Assembly: GCA_002167555.2 (NCBI GenBank)
Contig: NHDL02000001.1
Location: 1-56,998 of the forward strand
DNA length: 56,998 bases
Reading direction: 5' to 3'
Source: Deltaproteobacteria bacterium TMED58
GTDB taxonomy: Bacteria > Desulfobacterota_D > UBA1144
In this document: piece by piece, positions 18,155 to 27,066 of the stretch
How positions within the stretch are numbered: position 1 is the first letter of the stretch
How the letters are laid out: the number at the start of each line of letters is the position of its first letter
The notes under the pieces: generated by a model
Databases searched by the model: none
What the model saw: only the letters and a program-made list of their open reading frames with translations
Told to the model about the DNA's origin: nothing
Position numbers and translations under genes: made by a program

Positions 18155-18954
18155 AAGTTGGAATCATAGGCTCAGGGAATATGGCACTATCCTTAATTAA
18201 CGGATTTAGAACCGAAAAAAAGAATAAAATTATATGCTCTGATATTGATATAAAAAAATTAAACATTCTTAAGAAAATTTCGAATATAAGCACAACAAAT
18301 GATAACCTTGAAGTTGTCAGGAATTCTGAAATAATTTTTCTTTGTGTTAAGCCCGACATGGTGAAATTTGTTTTAAAAGAAATTAAACAGAGCCTGGGAT
18401 CAAAAAAGCTTTTGGTTTCTATAGCTGCTGGGGTTAAGACTTCTTTTATTCAAAACGAACTTAATTTAAAAAGTAAAATTATTAGAACTATGCCTAACCT
18501 TCCATGTCTGGTGCTCGCAGGCGTCTTCAGTTATAGGGCGAATAAAAATTGCACTTCTAATGACTTAAGGAATTTCCTAAATTTAGTTCAAACTGTTGGA
18601 ACCGCAATTAAAGTTCCCAAGGAATCAGATTTTGATTACGTTACAGCATTAAGTGGGTCAGGCCCAGCGTTTTTAGGAGAGTTTATAAATGCACAATTAG
18701 TGTATGCAAAGACTAAGGGAATTAGTTCAAAATTAGCAAAACAATTAATTTTAAACACAATAGTAGGAACTAGTAAGTATTTAAGTGAAACTTTAATTAA
18801 ACCGGATGAATTTGTGAAGATGGTTTCATCGCCTGGTGGGACAACTGAGGCAGGAATTCGTGTATTGAAAAATAAAAAATTTGAAAATATTATTATTAAA
18901 TGCCTTAACTCAGCATCATCAAAATCTAAGAAGATTTCTAAGAAGCTGAAATGA
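18151..18954 (+). CDS. proC: Pyrroline-5-carboxylate reductase
   Basis: GIIGSGNMALSLI, IRTMPNLPCLV, TALSGSGPAFLGEFI, VSSPGGTTEAGI. Confidence 0.92.
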   Translation: MKVGIIGSGNMALSLINGFRTEKKNKIICSDIDIKKLNILKKISNISTTNDNLEVVRNSEIIFLCVKPDMVKFVLKEIKQSLGSKKLLVSIAAGVKTSFIQNELNLKSKIIRTMPNLPCLVLAGVFSYRANKNCTSNDLRNFLNLVQTVGTAIKVPKESDFDYVTALSGSGPAFLGEFINAQLVYAKTKGISSKLAKQLILNTIVGTSKYLSETLIKPDEFVKMVSSPGGTTEAGIRVLKNKKFENIIIKCLNSASSKSKKISKKLK

Positions 18955-18960
18955 GTTGAT

Positions 18961-19251
18961 ATGATTATAGGAAATTTAATTTTAGCTATCGCAAATGTAA
19001 TAAACCTGGCATTGTCTATTTTTGTCTGGCTGATAATCATTCGTGCACTTGTATCATGGTTCAGCCCCGATCCTTATAATGTTTTTTTTCAATTTCTTTA
19101 TAGAATCACAGAACCTGTTCTCTCAGTTGTTAGAGCAGCAATGCCAAATCTTGGTGGTATTGATATTTCTCCTATTATCGTTTTATTAGCAGTCGAATTT
19201 TTAAAAGGTTTTTTGGTAAAGTCTTTAGTTCAACTTGCCTATACTTTCTGA
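18961..19251 (+). CDS. YggT family membrane protein
   Basis: Two hydrophobic segments with WFSPDPYN...ITEPVLSVVRAAMPNLGGIDISPI. Confidence 0.88.
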   Translation: MIIGNLILAIANVINLALSIFVWLIIIRALVSWFSPDPYNVFFQFLYRITEPVLSVVRAAMPNLGGIDISPIIVLLAVEFLKGFLVKSLVQLAYTF

Positions 19252-19513
19252 TTTGAAACTACTAGTTTCAGTTAAGCCTAGGTCAAAAAAATCTGAGGTT
19301 TTAAGTTATAATTCCGGAGTTTTATATGTAAAAGTTGCAGCTATCCCTATTAAAGGGGCATCAAATCTAGAATTAGTAAGAATCGTTTCTCTCTTTGTGG
19401 ACGTTCCAAAATCAAAGATAACCATTATTAGGGGCCACAAATCTAAGATTAAGACTTTAGAGATAAACTGTTCTTCAAACAAACTTAACCTTGCTTTAAA
19501 AAAACTGTTATAA
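19235..19513 (+). CDS. DUF167 (YggU) family protein
   Basis: VSVKPRSKKSEV, GASNLELVRIVS, KSKITIIRGHKSKIKTLEI. Confidence 0.85.
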   Translation: MPILSDLKLLVSVKPRSKKSEVLSYNSGVLYVKVAAIPIKGASNLELVRIVSLFVDVPKSKITIIRGHKSKIKTLEINCSSNKLNLALKKLL

Positions 19514-19548
19514 TATTTCAGATTATATTCAAATGAAAGGAGAATTAA

Positions 19549-20202
19549 ATGAAAATTAGTTTATTAGGGGGAACTGGCTCATTCGCTGAAGGTCTTGTCA
19601 TTAGATGGGCAAAGGTAGGGCATGAAGTTCTTATAGGGTCCAGAACCCAAGAAAAAGCAGATGTTGCTGCTGCTGAGATAAATGATAAAGCAAAAGCACA
19701 AGGTGTAGATGGAAGCATTGTTGGAATGGAAAACGGTGAAGCTGCCAAGGCTAGCGAAGTTGTAGTCGTTTGCTTACCACCAGAATATACCAAGGGAACA
19801 CTGGAGGGTATTTCCGATTCCTTTACAAATCAAGTTGTAATTTCTCCAGTAGTACCTATGAAATTCGGAAAGGTTGTTTCTTATGATCCTCCAGAGTCTG
19901 GCTCTGCAGCTATTGAAATACAAAATGTTTTACCCGATACTGTAAACGTTGTAAGCGCCTATCATAACATTCCCGCAAAAGGGCTGGCAAATTTCGAGAA
20001 ACCACTTGATTATGACGTGGTAATTTGTGGAGACAATGATGATGCAAAGTCACTTGTTACAAAGTTAACAGAGGAAATGCCTAATCTAAAAGCTATAGAT
20101 GCTGGACCGCTTGAGATTTCTGCAATGATTGAGGCAATTACACCGTTAATAATTAACATGAACAAGAAGCATAAGCATGAATTTTCAATAAAATTTATTT
20201 AA
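19549..20202 (+). CDS. npdG: F420H2:NADP oxidoreductase-like protein (NpdG/Fno family)
   Basis: LLGGTGSFAEGLVIRWAKVGHEVLIGSRTQEKA, SAYHNIPAKGLANFEKPLDYDVVICGD. Confidence 0.82.
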   Translation: MKISLLGGTGSFAEGLVIRWAKVGHEVLIGSRTQEKADVAAAEINDKAKAQGVDGSIVGMENGEAAKASEVVVVCLPPEYTKGTLEGISDSFTNQVVISPVVPMKFGKVVSYDPPESGSAAIEIQNVLPDTVNVVSAYHNIPAKGLANFEKPLDYDVVICGDNDDAKSLVTKLTEEMPNLKAIDAGPLEISAMIEAITPLIINMNKKHKHEFSIKFI

Positions 20203-20263
20203 TTTACTTGAATGTTCAATTAACATGATTACTTTATAAGTAATAATTAAGGGGGAGTATAAA

Positions 20264-20569
20264 ATGGCTAAATCAAAAAAGAAAAGCGTTAAACCTTTAG
20301 GTGCCTTCGTTTTAGTTAAAAGAAATGAAGCGGAAAGTACGACGCAAGGTGGGATTATTATCCCTGATAGCTCACAAGAGAAACCTTTAGAAGCTACTGT
20401 TGTTTCAGTTGGGGCAGGAAGGATGGACCACAAGGGAAACGTTACGCCACTAACTGTTAAAAAAGGAGACAAAGTTCTTTTCAGTAAGTTTGGTGGTGCA
20501 GAAGTAAATATTGAAAATCAAGATCTTATGGTTTTGGAAGAAAGGGACATATTAGCAATACTTAGCTAG
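20264..20569 (+). CDS. groES: Co-chaperonin GroES
   Basis: KPLGAFVLVKRNEAESTTQGGIIIPDSSQEKP, VKKGDKVLFSKFGGAEV, DILAILS. Confidence 0.92.
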   Translation: MAKSKKKSVKPLGAFVLVKRNEAESTTQGGIIIPDSSQEKPLEATVVSVGAGRMDHKGNVTPLTVKKGDKVLFSKFGGAEVNIENQDLMVLEERDILAILS

Positions 20570-20579
20570 GTGCTTGAAA

Positions 20580-21182
20580 TTAACTGTAATTTTTGCTTTT
20601 TTCAAAGTCCTTAAGGTCGCTAAGACAGTCAATATCAAGTCCAATATTTTTATTTTTAATAATTTCATATTGGGCTTTATTTTTTTTGAACTCATCAACA
20701 TGTTTTTTAAAACTGTCTTCTCCAAAGTATGACTTAATTACGTCAGGTGGCTTTCTGAGTATGGCATTTGTTCCATTCCCGCTTTTAGAGGGCACTATAA
20801 TGCTACAGCTTAGGTCATTATATTTCTTAAATATAGTGTCAATGTCTTCTTTACTTAAAAGAGGTAGGTCCCCTGGTATTCTCAAAATGCACTCAGCACC
20901 TTTTTTCATTAGTAATTTTGAAGCATAATCTACCGAGATGCTTTCGCTTACTTGCCTTTCTTCTTCAATTATTTTAATCCCAACTTTTTTTGCTAGCTCC
21001 ATTGCCTTCTTGTCTTTTGTTACTATAAAGTTTCCATTTGATAGCTTTGATTTAGACACTTCTGATAGGACATGTATTAGCATTTTTTCTACAATTTCTT
21101 CAGTTTTTTGATCTGAAATGTCTTTTCTCATTCTGCTTTTAGCTAATTTAAAGTTTTTAAATGGGACAATAACAAATTTCAT
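20580..21182 (-). CDS. cofC: 2-phospho-L-lactate guanylyltransferase-like protein (CofC family)
   Basis: IVPFKNFKLAKSRM, ILRIPGDLPLLSKEDIDTIF, IVPSKSGNGTNAILRKPPDVI; start placed at MKFVIV. Confidence 0.8.
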   Translation of the reverse strand: MKFVIVPFKNFKLAKSRMRKDISDQKTEEIVEKMLIHVLSEVSKSKLSNGNFIVTKDKKAMELAKKVGIKIIEEERQVSESISVDYASKLLMKKGAECILRIPGDLPLLSKEDIDTIFKKYNDLSCSIIVPSKSGNGTNAILRKPPDVIKSYFGEDSFKKHVDEFKKNKAQYEIIKNKNIGLDIDCLSDLKDFEKSKNYS

Positions 21183-21229
21183 AATTAATTCCACTAACAA
21201 GATTGGAAGAATTATTATAAACTAATTTA

Positions 21230-21988
21230 ATGAACATTTTTTCTTGGAATGTTAATGGAATAAGAGCAGTTAAAAAGAAAGGTTTTTTTGATTTTCTCTC
21301 TGAATATAATCCAGATATATTGTGCCTGCAGGAAACTAAAGCTCATGTGGAACAATTAGGAGATGATTTAATCAATATAACCGGATATAAATCATTTTTT
21401 GATTCACCAAAACATAAAAAGGGTTATTCAGGTGTCGCAATTTATACAAAAGAAGAGCCTATTAAAGTCTCCACTTCACTTAAAAGCGATAAGGATTTAG
21501 ATGATGAGGGAAGAACGCTTATTGCCGAATATAATGATTTTATTCTCTTAAATTTTTACTTTCCTAATGGTCAAATGAATGAAGACAGGCTGCAATATAA
21601 ACTAAGATTTCATGAGGCAGCTTATAGACTTTTTTTAAGCCTAAGGAGAAAAAAGAAAAATCTTATTATTTGTGGTGACTATAACATCGCTCACAATGAA
21701 ATTGACTTAAAACATCCAAAGCCAAATGAAAATACCTCCGGGTTCTTAAGGATAGAAAGAGATTGGTTAGATAAGTTTCAAAAAAAAGGTTTTGTTGATA
21801 CATTTAGACACTTTTATCCAAACGAAGTCAAATATTCTTGGTGGACTTATATGAGGAATGCACGTCAAAATAATGCTGGATGGAGAATTGACTATTTTTG
21901 GGTATCGCAAATAGAAAAAGTAAAAGACTCTTTGATTCACAACGAAGTTTATGGTTCAGACCACTGTCCAGTTTCTATTGTTGTTTAA
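21230..21988 (+). CDS. xthA: Exodeoxyribonuclease III
   Basis: FSWNVNGIRAVKKKGF, LCLQETKAH, GDYNIAHNEIDL, WRIDYFWVS, GSDHCPV. Confidence 0.95.
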   Translation: MNIFSWNVNGIRAVKKKGFFDFLSEYNPDILCLQETKAHVEQLGDDLINITGYKSFFDSPKHKKGYSGVAIYTKEEPIKVSTSLKSDKDLDDEGRTLIAEYNDFILLNFYFPNGQMNEDRLQYKLRFHEAAYRLFLSLRRKKKNLIICGDYNIAHNEIDLKHPKPNENTSGFLRIERDWLDKFQKKGFVDTFRHFYPNEVKYSWWTYMRNARQNNAGWRIDYFWVSQIEKVKDSLIHNEVYGSDHCPVSIVV

Positions 21989-23349
21989 ACTTGCTCAGTA
22001 GGACTTTCTGTATATTCATCGGCTAAATTTTCAAAACTTGGAACGCCCTGTGTATCTAAGAATGCCAACGAAACTGTCCCTGTGGGGCCATTTCTTTGTT
22101 TTCCAATAATTACTTCGGCTAGTCCATCCCTTTCATCAGCAACTCTTTTGTATGCATCTGCTCTGTGCAAGAAAATGACCATATCCGCATCTTGTTCTAG
22201 TGCACCACTTTCTCTTAAGTCAGAAAGCTGAGGCTTTTTGTCTGTTCTGGCCTCAGTTTGTCTGCTTAGCTGCGATATTGCTATAATAGGAATTTGAAGT
22301 TCTTTTGCTAATGCTTTTAATGATAGTGATATCTCAGCAATTTCTCTTTCTCTGTTATCGGTCCTTGAATTACCACGCATAAGCTGTAGATAGTCTACAA
22401 TCAACAAATCTATACCTTTGTCGCTTTTAATTCTTCTAGTCCTTGATCTTAGGTCAAGTGAAGTAAGTGCGGGTGTATCATCAATGTAAATGTTTGCCCT
22501 TTGAAGTGCATCAGCAGCATCTACAGTTTTTTGAAACTCAGAATCTGACAGAAAACCGGTTCTTATTTTTCCAAAGTTTAATTTAGATTTTGCAGAAAGC
22601 ATTCTCATCATTAGTTGTTCTTTTGCCATTTCTAGAGAAAAGAAACCTACCTTTAGTCCGTGTACTAACGCAGCATGCATAACAATATTTAAACTAAAAG
22701 AAGTTTTTCCCATACCCGGCCTAGCTGCAATTATAATTAAATCTGAGTCTTGAAAACCTGCAGTCATTTTATCTAGTTTTTTAAAACCACTAGCTATGCC
22801 AGTTATAGCCATCTTCTTTGTTGTTAAATTCTCAATTATTTTGATTGTTTCAGAGGCAAGTTCAGCTGTCGAAACAAAGCCAGATCTTTTTTTATTCTGG
22901 CTAATCTCGAACAGCTTCCTTTCAGCTTGATCAACGAATTCGTCTACTTCAACTTCAGCTGTCTGTCCTTCATCTATAATTTCTGAAGCCGTTCTTATCA
23001 TGTTTCTAAGTATTGATTTTTCTTTTACAGATTTTGCATAAAAAACTACATTTGATGAGCTTGGTACAATTTCGATTAATTGGCTTAAATATGAACTACC
23101 TCCCACATCTTTTAAAAGTGATTTTTTTGATTTTAGTTTGTCGTATAATGTTAAAATATCTATAGGCTTACTTTCTTTGTCTAAGTCGACCATAGCTGAA
23201 AAAATCTTTTTGTGGTTTTCATCATAGAAATCACTTTCCACAATTTCTTCTAATGCTAAGTTCATTGCATCCTGGTCAATTAGAATTGAACCAAGCACGG
23301 CTTGCTCTGCCTCATTGTTTTGTGGAAGGGCTTTAAGGTTAATAGTCAT
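21985..23349 (-). CDS. dnaB: Replicative DNA helicase
   Basis: LPQNNEAEQAVLGSIL, ARPGMGKTSFSLNI, LLIVDYLQLM, LRESGALEQDADMVIFLHR. Confidence 0.96.
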   Translation of the reverse strand: MTINLKALPQNNEAEQAVLGSILIDQDAMNLALEEIVESDFYDENHKKIFSAMVDLDKESKPIDILTLYDKLKSKKSLLKDVGGSSYLSQLIEIVPSSSNVVFYAKSVKEKSILRNMIRTASEIIDEGQTAEVEVDEFVDQAERKLFEISQNKKRSGFVSTAELASETIKIIENLTTKKMAITGIASGFKKLDKMTAGFQDSDLIIIAARPGMGKTSFSLNIVMHAALVHGLKVGFFSLEMAKEQLMMRMLSAKSKLNFGKIRTGFLSDSEFQKTVDAADALQRANIYIDDTPALTSLDLRSRTRRIKSDKGIDLLIVDYLQLMRGNSRTDNREREIAEISLSLKALAKELQIPIIAISQLSRQTEARTDKKPQLSDLRESGALEQDADMVIFLHRADAYKRVADERDGLAEVIIGKQRNGPTGTVSLAFLDTQGVPSFENLADEYTESPTEQV

Positions 23350-23378
23350 TTTAATATTATAACAATAGATGGCTCAAC

Positions 23379-24113
23379 TTAGAAGTTGCTATCATTCATT
23401 CCTAGATATTTCCTTAAAAATTTTACGCAAATATACAATATTGGCGTATCTAGCAGTGCTACTATAAATTTGAATATATAGGCGTAGGATATAAGCACCA
23501 GCAATCCTTCAAATTCTGATTTACCTTCTGGTAAAGGTATTGATTTAGACAGAAAATGTGTGATTGATATAACACATATCGTATCAATAAGTTGGCTTAC
23601 TAACGTTGATGCATTATTCCTAAGCCATAAGTGCTTTCCTTTTGTTAGCTTTTTTATGAAGTGAAAAATTTTAACATCAGAATATTGCGCTAAAAAATAT
23701 GCAATCATCGATGCAGTTATTGTACTAAGCGAAAGCGCTCTTATAGTCATAAATGCATTTTTGGATTCAACACTTAGATCACTTGAAGTAAAACCAGGAA
23801 CTATGCCACCTAACCACAAAATTATAGCAAGCCAAATATTAACAACTAATCCTGTCCATACAAGCTCTGAGGCTCTTTTTTCACCGTAAATTTCAGATAT
23901 TAAATCAGTACATAAAAATGTTATGGGATATGGCAATACACCAATAGCTAATATAATTGGAATTTCAAATCCAAAAAAGTTGAATCCTAAATCTAGGAAT
24001 TTTGATGTACCTAGTAAGTTCAACATTGTCATTGAAGATATGAAAATAGCGGATAAAATTAACAAAATTATTCTTCTTCTATTTTCGTAAGTAATTTGTA
24101 AATTATTATTCAT
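23379..24113 (-). CDS. Queuosine precursor transporter (YhhQ/VUT family)
   Basis: Hydrophobic; YPITFLCTDLISEIYGEKRASELVWTGL, LVSQLIDTICVI. Confidence 0.88.
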   Translation of the reverse strand: MNNNLQITYENRRRIILLILSAIFISSMTMLNLLGTSKFLDLGFNFFGFEIPIILAIGVLPYPITFLCTDLISEIYGEKRASELVWTGLVVNIWLAIILWLGGIVPGFTSSDLSVESKNAFMTIRALSLSTITASMIAYFLAQYSDVKIFHFIKKLTKGKHLWLRNNASTLVSQLIDTICVISITHFLSKSIPLPEGKSEFEGLLVLISYAYIFKFIVALLDTPILYICVKFLRKYLGMNDSNF

Positions 24114-24174
24114 AACTTTATTTTATCTACCTTTCTTGAAAGTCCCTTATGTCATGATAAACTCAAAATCCATC

Positions 24175-24246
24175 GGCCGTGTAGCTCAGGGGTAGAGCGA
24201 CGCTCTCATAAGGCGTATGTCGGAAGTTCGAATCTTCCCACGGCCA
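24175..24246 (+). tRNA. tRNA with CAT anticodon (Met or lysidine-modified Ile2; not resolved)
   Basis: Full cloverleaf: acceptor GGCCGTG/CACGGCC, anticodon stem ACGCT/GGCGT with loop CTCATAA, T-arm GGAAG-TTCGAAT-CTTCC; no encoded CCA. Confidence 0.92.
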
Positions 24247-25182
24247 CTATACAAGCCCCACCATTCTATCAATGGCTGTCTTAGCTTTTGCTGCTATATA
24301 TTTTTCTACTTTTACTTCCGGGGATTCTGATTTTAATGTTTCTAGGACTTTATCAACCGTAATCATTTTCATATACTTACATGTAGCTGATTTATTTATT
24401 GGTATAAAATTTTTATCTGGAGAGTTCTTTTTTAGTTTATGTATCACCCCAGTTTCTGTAGCCACAATGATATTTTTTGATGCAGTTTCTTTAGCCCGAT
24501 TAATCATTGCTTCTGTAGATAAAAAAAGCATTTTTTTATCATTATTTTTTTCTGAATAATACATTGCTTGGGACCCACATGCGCACTCAGGATGAATTAA
24601 AACTTCGGTTTCTTCGTACTCATCTCTTAGATTTTTTATTTCCTCATATGTCATAGCTGCATGAACATGACATTCTCCAGGCCATACATTAATTTTTCTA
24701 TTTGTTTTTCTTTGAACATACGCACCTAAAAACATATCAGGAAGAAAAAGAATTTCTTTATTTTTATCTATCGATTCAACAATTTTTACTGCATTTGAGG
24801 AAGTAAAGCAATAATCACTTTCCGCCTTTATTTCTGCAGTTGTATTAACATAAGATACAACTACTGCCCCAGGATTTTTCTTTTTCCAGTCTCTTAGTTG
24901 ATTAACATCGATAGAGTCGGCAAGTGAGCAACCTGCATCTAGATCTGGCAAAAGGATTTTCTTATCAGGACATAGTATGGATGCTGTTTCTGCCATAAAA
25001 TGGACACCACAAAATATTATTATTTCTGCTTCTACCTCTAAAGCTTTTCTTGCTAGCCCCAGTGAATCTCCTATAAAGTCAGCGATATCTTGTATTTCTG
25101 GAATCTGATAATTATGAGCAAGAATTACAGCATTCTTTTGTTTTTTTAAGTCTGAAATTTCCTTTAATATATTTAGGTTCAT
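24247..25182 (-). CDS. nadA: Quinolinate synthase
   Basis: AVILAHNYQIPEIQDIADFIGDSLGLA, FCGVHFMAETA, PDLDAGCSLAD, HPECACGSQA. Confidence 0.95.
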   Translation of the reverse strand: MNLNILKEISDLKKQKNAVILAHNYQIPEIQDIADFIGDSLGLARKALEVEAEIIIFCGVHFMAETASILCPDKKILLPDLDAGCSLADSIDVNQLRDWKKKNPGAVVVSYVNTTAEIKAESDYCFTSSNAVKIVESIDKNKEILFLPDMFLGAYVQRKTNRKINVWPGECHVHAAMTYEEIKNLRDEYEETEVLIHPECACGSQAMYYSEKNNDKKMLFLSTEAMINRAKETASKNIIVATETGVIHKLKKNSPDKNFIPINKSATCKYMKMITVDKVLETLKSESPEVKVEKYIAAKAKTAIDRMVGLV

Positions 25183-25186
25183 ATCT

Positions 25187-26029
25187 TTATTTTAACACAT
25201 TCATAGAAATGTCTATCGATTGAGAGGAATGTGTTATGGACCCAGCTGATATAAAGTCTATATCTAGATTAGAAATCTCTTTTATTTTTGCGACTTTAAT
25301 TCCACCAGATACTTCTATTTCAACTTTTGGATATTTTCTAATAATTTTTATGGCTTTTTTAGTATCAGATAAATTGAAATTGTCTAACATAATTCTTTTA
25401 ATTTTGAACTTTAGTGCTTCGTTTAATTGATGAATAGACTTAACTTCAACTTCTACCTCGTTTTTTGATTTTGCCTTTTGAAGTTTTTTAAGAGCTTTAT
25501 TTATTCCATTACAAAATTTAATATGATTATCTTTTATTAAAATTAATTTTGAAAGGTCAAGTCTGTGGTTGTTGCCACCACCTACTTTTACGGAGTATTT
25601 TTCAATTAATCTCCATCCAGGAGTTGTTTTTCTTGTGTCGAGGAGCTTTATTTTTGTATTTTTTATTGATTTATATAATATGGAGGTTGAAGTTGCTATT
25701 CCTGAAGTCTTTTGTAAAAAATTTAATAAAATTCTTTCTATAGATAATATTTTATTTGCAGGACCAGTTATTAAGCCCACTCTGGTCCCCCTCTTTATCA
25801 AATCCCCATCATTATATTTCCACTCAATTTTTATTTTTTTATTAAAATTTTTGGCTATATGCGTTACTATTTTTGTTCCACACAATACGGCTTTTTCTTT
25901 GAACTTAATTTCACAAGATATCACTCTCGAATCAACAAGGCTGAGTGTTGTTATATCTGAATGAATTTTATCTTCGTTTAAGGCAGCTTTTAGAATTACA
26001 TTAATGCTATTTTTTAAAGCATTATTCAT
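25187..26029 (-). CDS. nadC: Nicotinate-nucleotide pyrophosphorylase (carboxylating)
   Basis: ERILLNFLQKTSGIATST, LLDTRKTTPGWRLIEKYSVKVGGGNNHRLDLS. Confidence 0.95.
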   Translation of the reverse strand: MNNALKNSINVILKAALNEDKIHSDITTLSLVDSRVISCEIKFKEKAVLCGTKIVTHIAKNFNKKIKIEWKYNDGDLIKRGTRVGLITGPANKILSIERILLNFLQKTSGIATSTSILYKSIKNTKIKLLDTRKTTPGWRLIEKYSVKVGGGNNHRLDLSKLILIKDNHIKFCNGINKALKKLQKAKSKNEVEVEVKSIHQLNEALKFKIKRIMLDNFNLSDTKKAIKIIRKYPKVEIEVSGGIKVAKIKEISNLDIDFISAGSITHSSQSIDISMNVLK

Positions 26030-26034
26030 ATTGT

Positions 26035-27048
26035 TTATTTAACGTCCCAAGTATCTCCTGAAGAAACAAGCTTTTCAAGGTCGGGCGCAAATTTAGTTTT
26101 TGCTGATTCAATTTGCTCATGTACCGCATCGTCGAAAGTTGGCAAAGCAACCCTTTTTACTACACCCATTGGTACGGGGAATTCAGGGAATTTCATATCA
26201 GAAATCATTCTAACTAAAGTTAAATCAGTTTCATCGTAAATAATTACATTATCAGGGATATTTTCAGGTTCGAATTCAACAATATCAAACTTACCATATC
26301 CCATTACAAGCCCTTTATTGCTTTTTTCACCGAAAACCAAAGGCTTACCATGTTCAACTTTAATGTTGTTATCATCTCTTATAGATCTTTCTGTAAACCC
26401 GTCAAAAGCACCATTATTATAGATATAACAGTTTTGATATATATGAACAAAGGAGGTTCCTTTGTGATTATAAGCTTCTACTAAAACACTAACTAGTTCT
26501 TTGACATATGTTGCAGAAATTTGTGCAATAAAAGATGCTCCACATTCTACTGCGAGTCCTAGTGGATCTGATGGTTCTTCTATTGTTCCATAAGGAGCAG
26601 TTTTATTAATTTTACCTTTTTCACTAGTAGGAGAATATTGACCTTTAGTAAGTCCATAAATTCTATTATCAAAAAGAAGAATAGTCATATCAGTATTTCT
26701 TCTTAAAGCATGCATCAAATGGTTTCCGCCAATTGAAATACCGTCACCGTCACCAGTTACAACCCAAACAGCAAGTTCAGGATTTGAAACTTTTAAACCT
26801 GTAGCAACTGGAAGAGGTCTCCCGTGGATAGTATGAAAACCATAAGTTCCCATATAATAAGGAAAACGGGATGAGCAGCCTATGCCTGATACAACAGCGT
26901 GTTCGTTTGAAGGTCTACCGATTTGTGCCATGGCAGTTTGGACTGCTTTAAGGATTGCATAATCCTCACAACCCGGACACCATCTTGGTTCTGCTGATGA
27001 TTTAAAATCGGTTGCTTTATATTTTACTGCTTCTGTATCAGTACTCAT
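26035..27048 (-). CDS. korB: 2-oxoacid:ferredoxin oxidoreductase beta subunit (KorB-like)
   Basis: RWCPGCEDYAILKAVQ, SGIGCSSRFPYYM, WVVTGDGDGISIGGNHLMHALRRN. Confidence 0.9.
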   Translation of the reverse strand: MSTDTEAVKYKATDFKSSAEPRWCPGCEDYAILKAVQTAMAQIGRPSNEHAVVSGIGCSSRFPYYMGTYGFHTIHGRPLPVATGLKVSNPELAVWVVTGDGDGISIGGNHLMHALRRNTDMTILLFDNRIYGLTKGQYSPTSEKGKINKTAPYGTIEEPSDPLGLAVECGASFIAQISATYVKELVSVLVEAYNHKGTSFVHIYQNCYIYNNGAFDGFTERSIRDDNNIKVEHGKPLVFGEKSNKGLVMGYGKFDIVEFEPENIPDNVIIYDETDLTLVRMISDMKFPEFPVPMGVVKRVALPTFDDAVHEQIESAKTKFAPDLEKLVSSGDTWDVK

Positions 27049-27066
27049 AATGTCTCCTTCTTCTTA

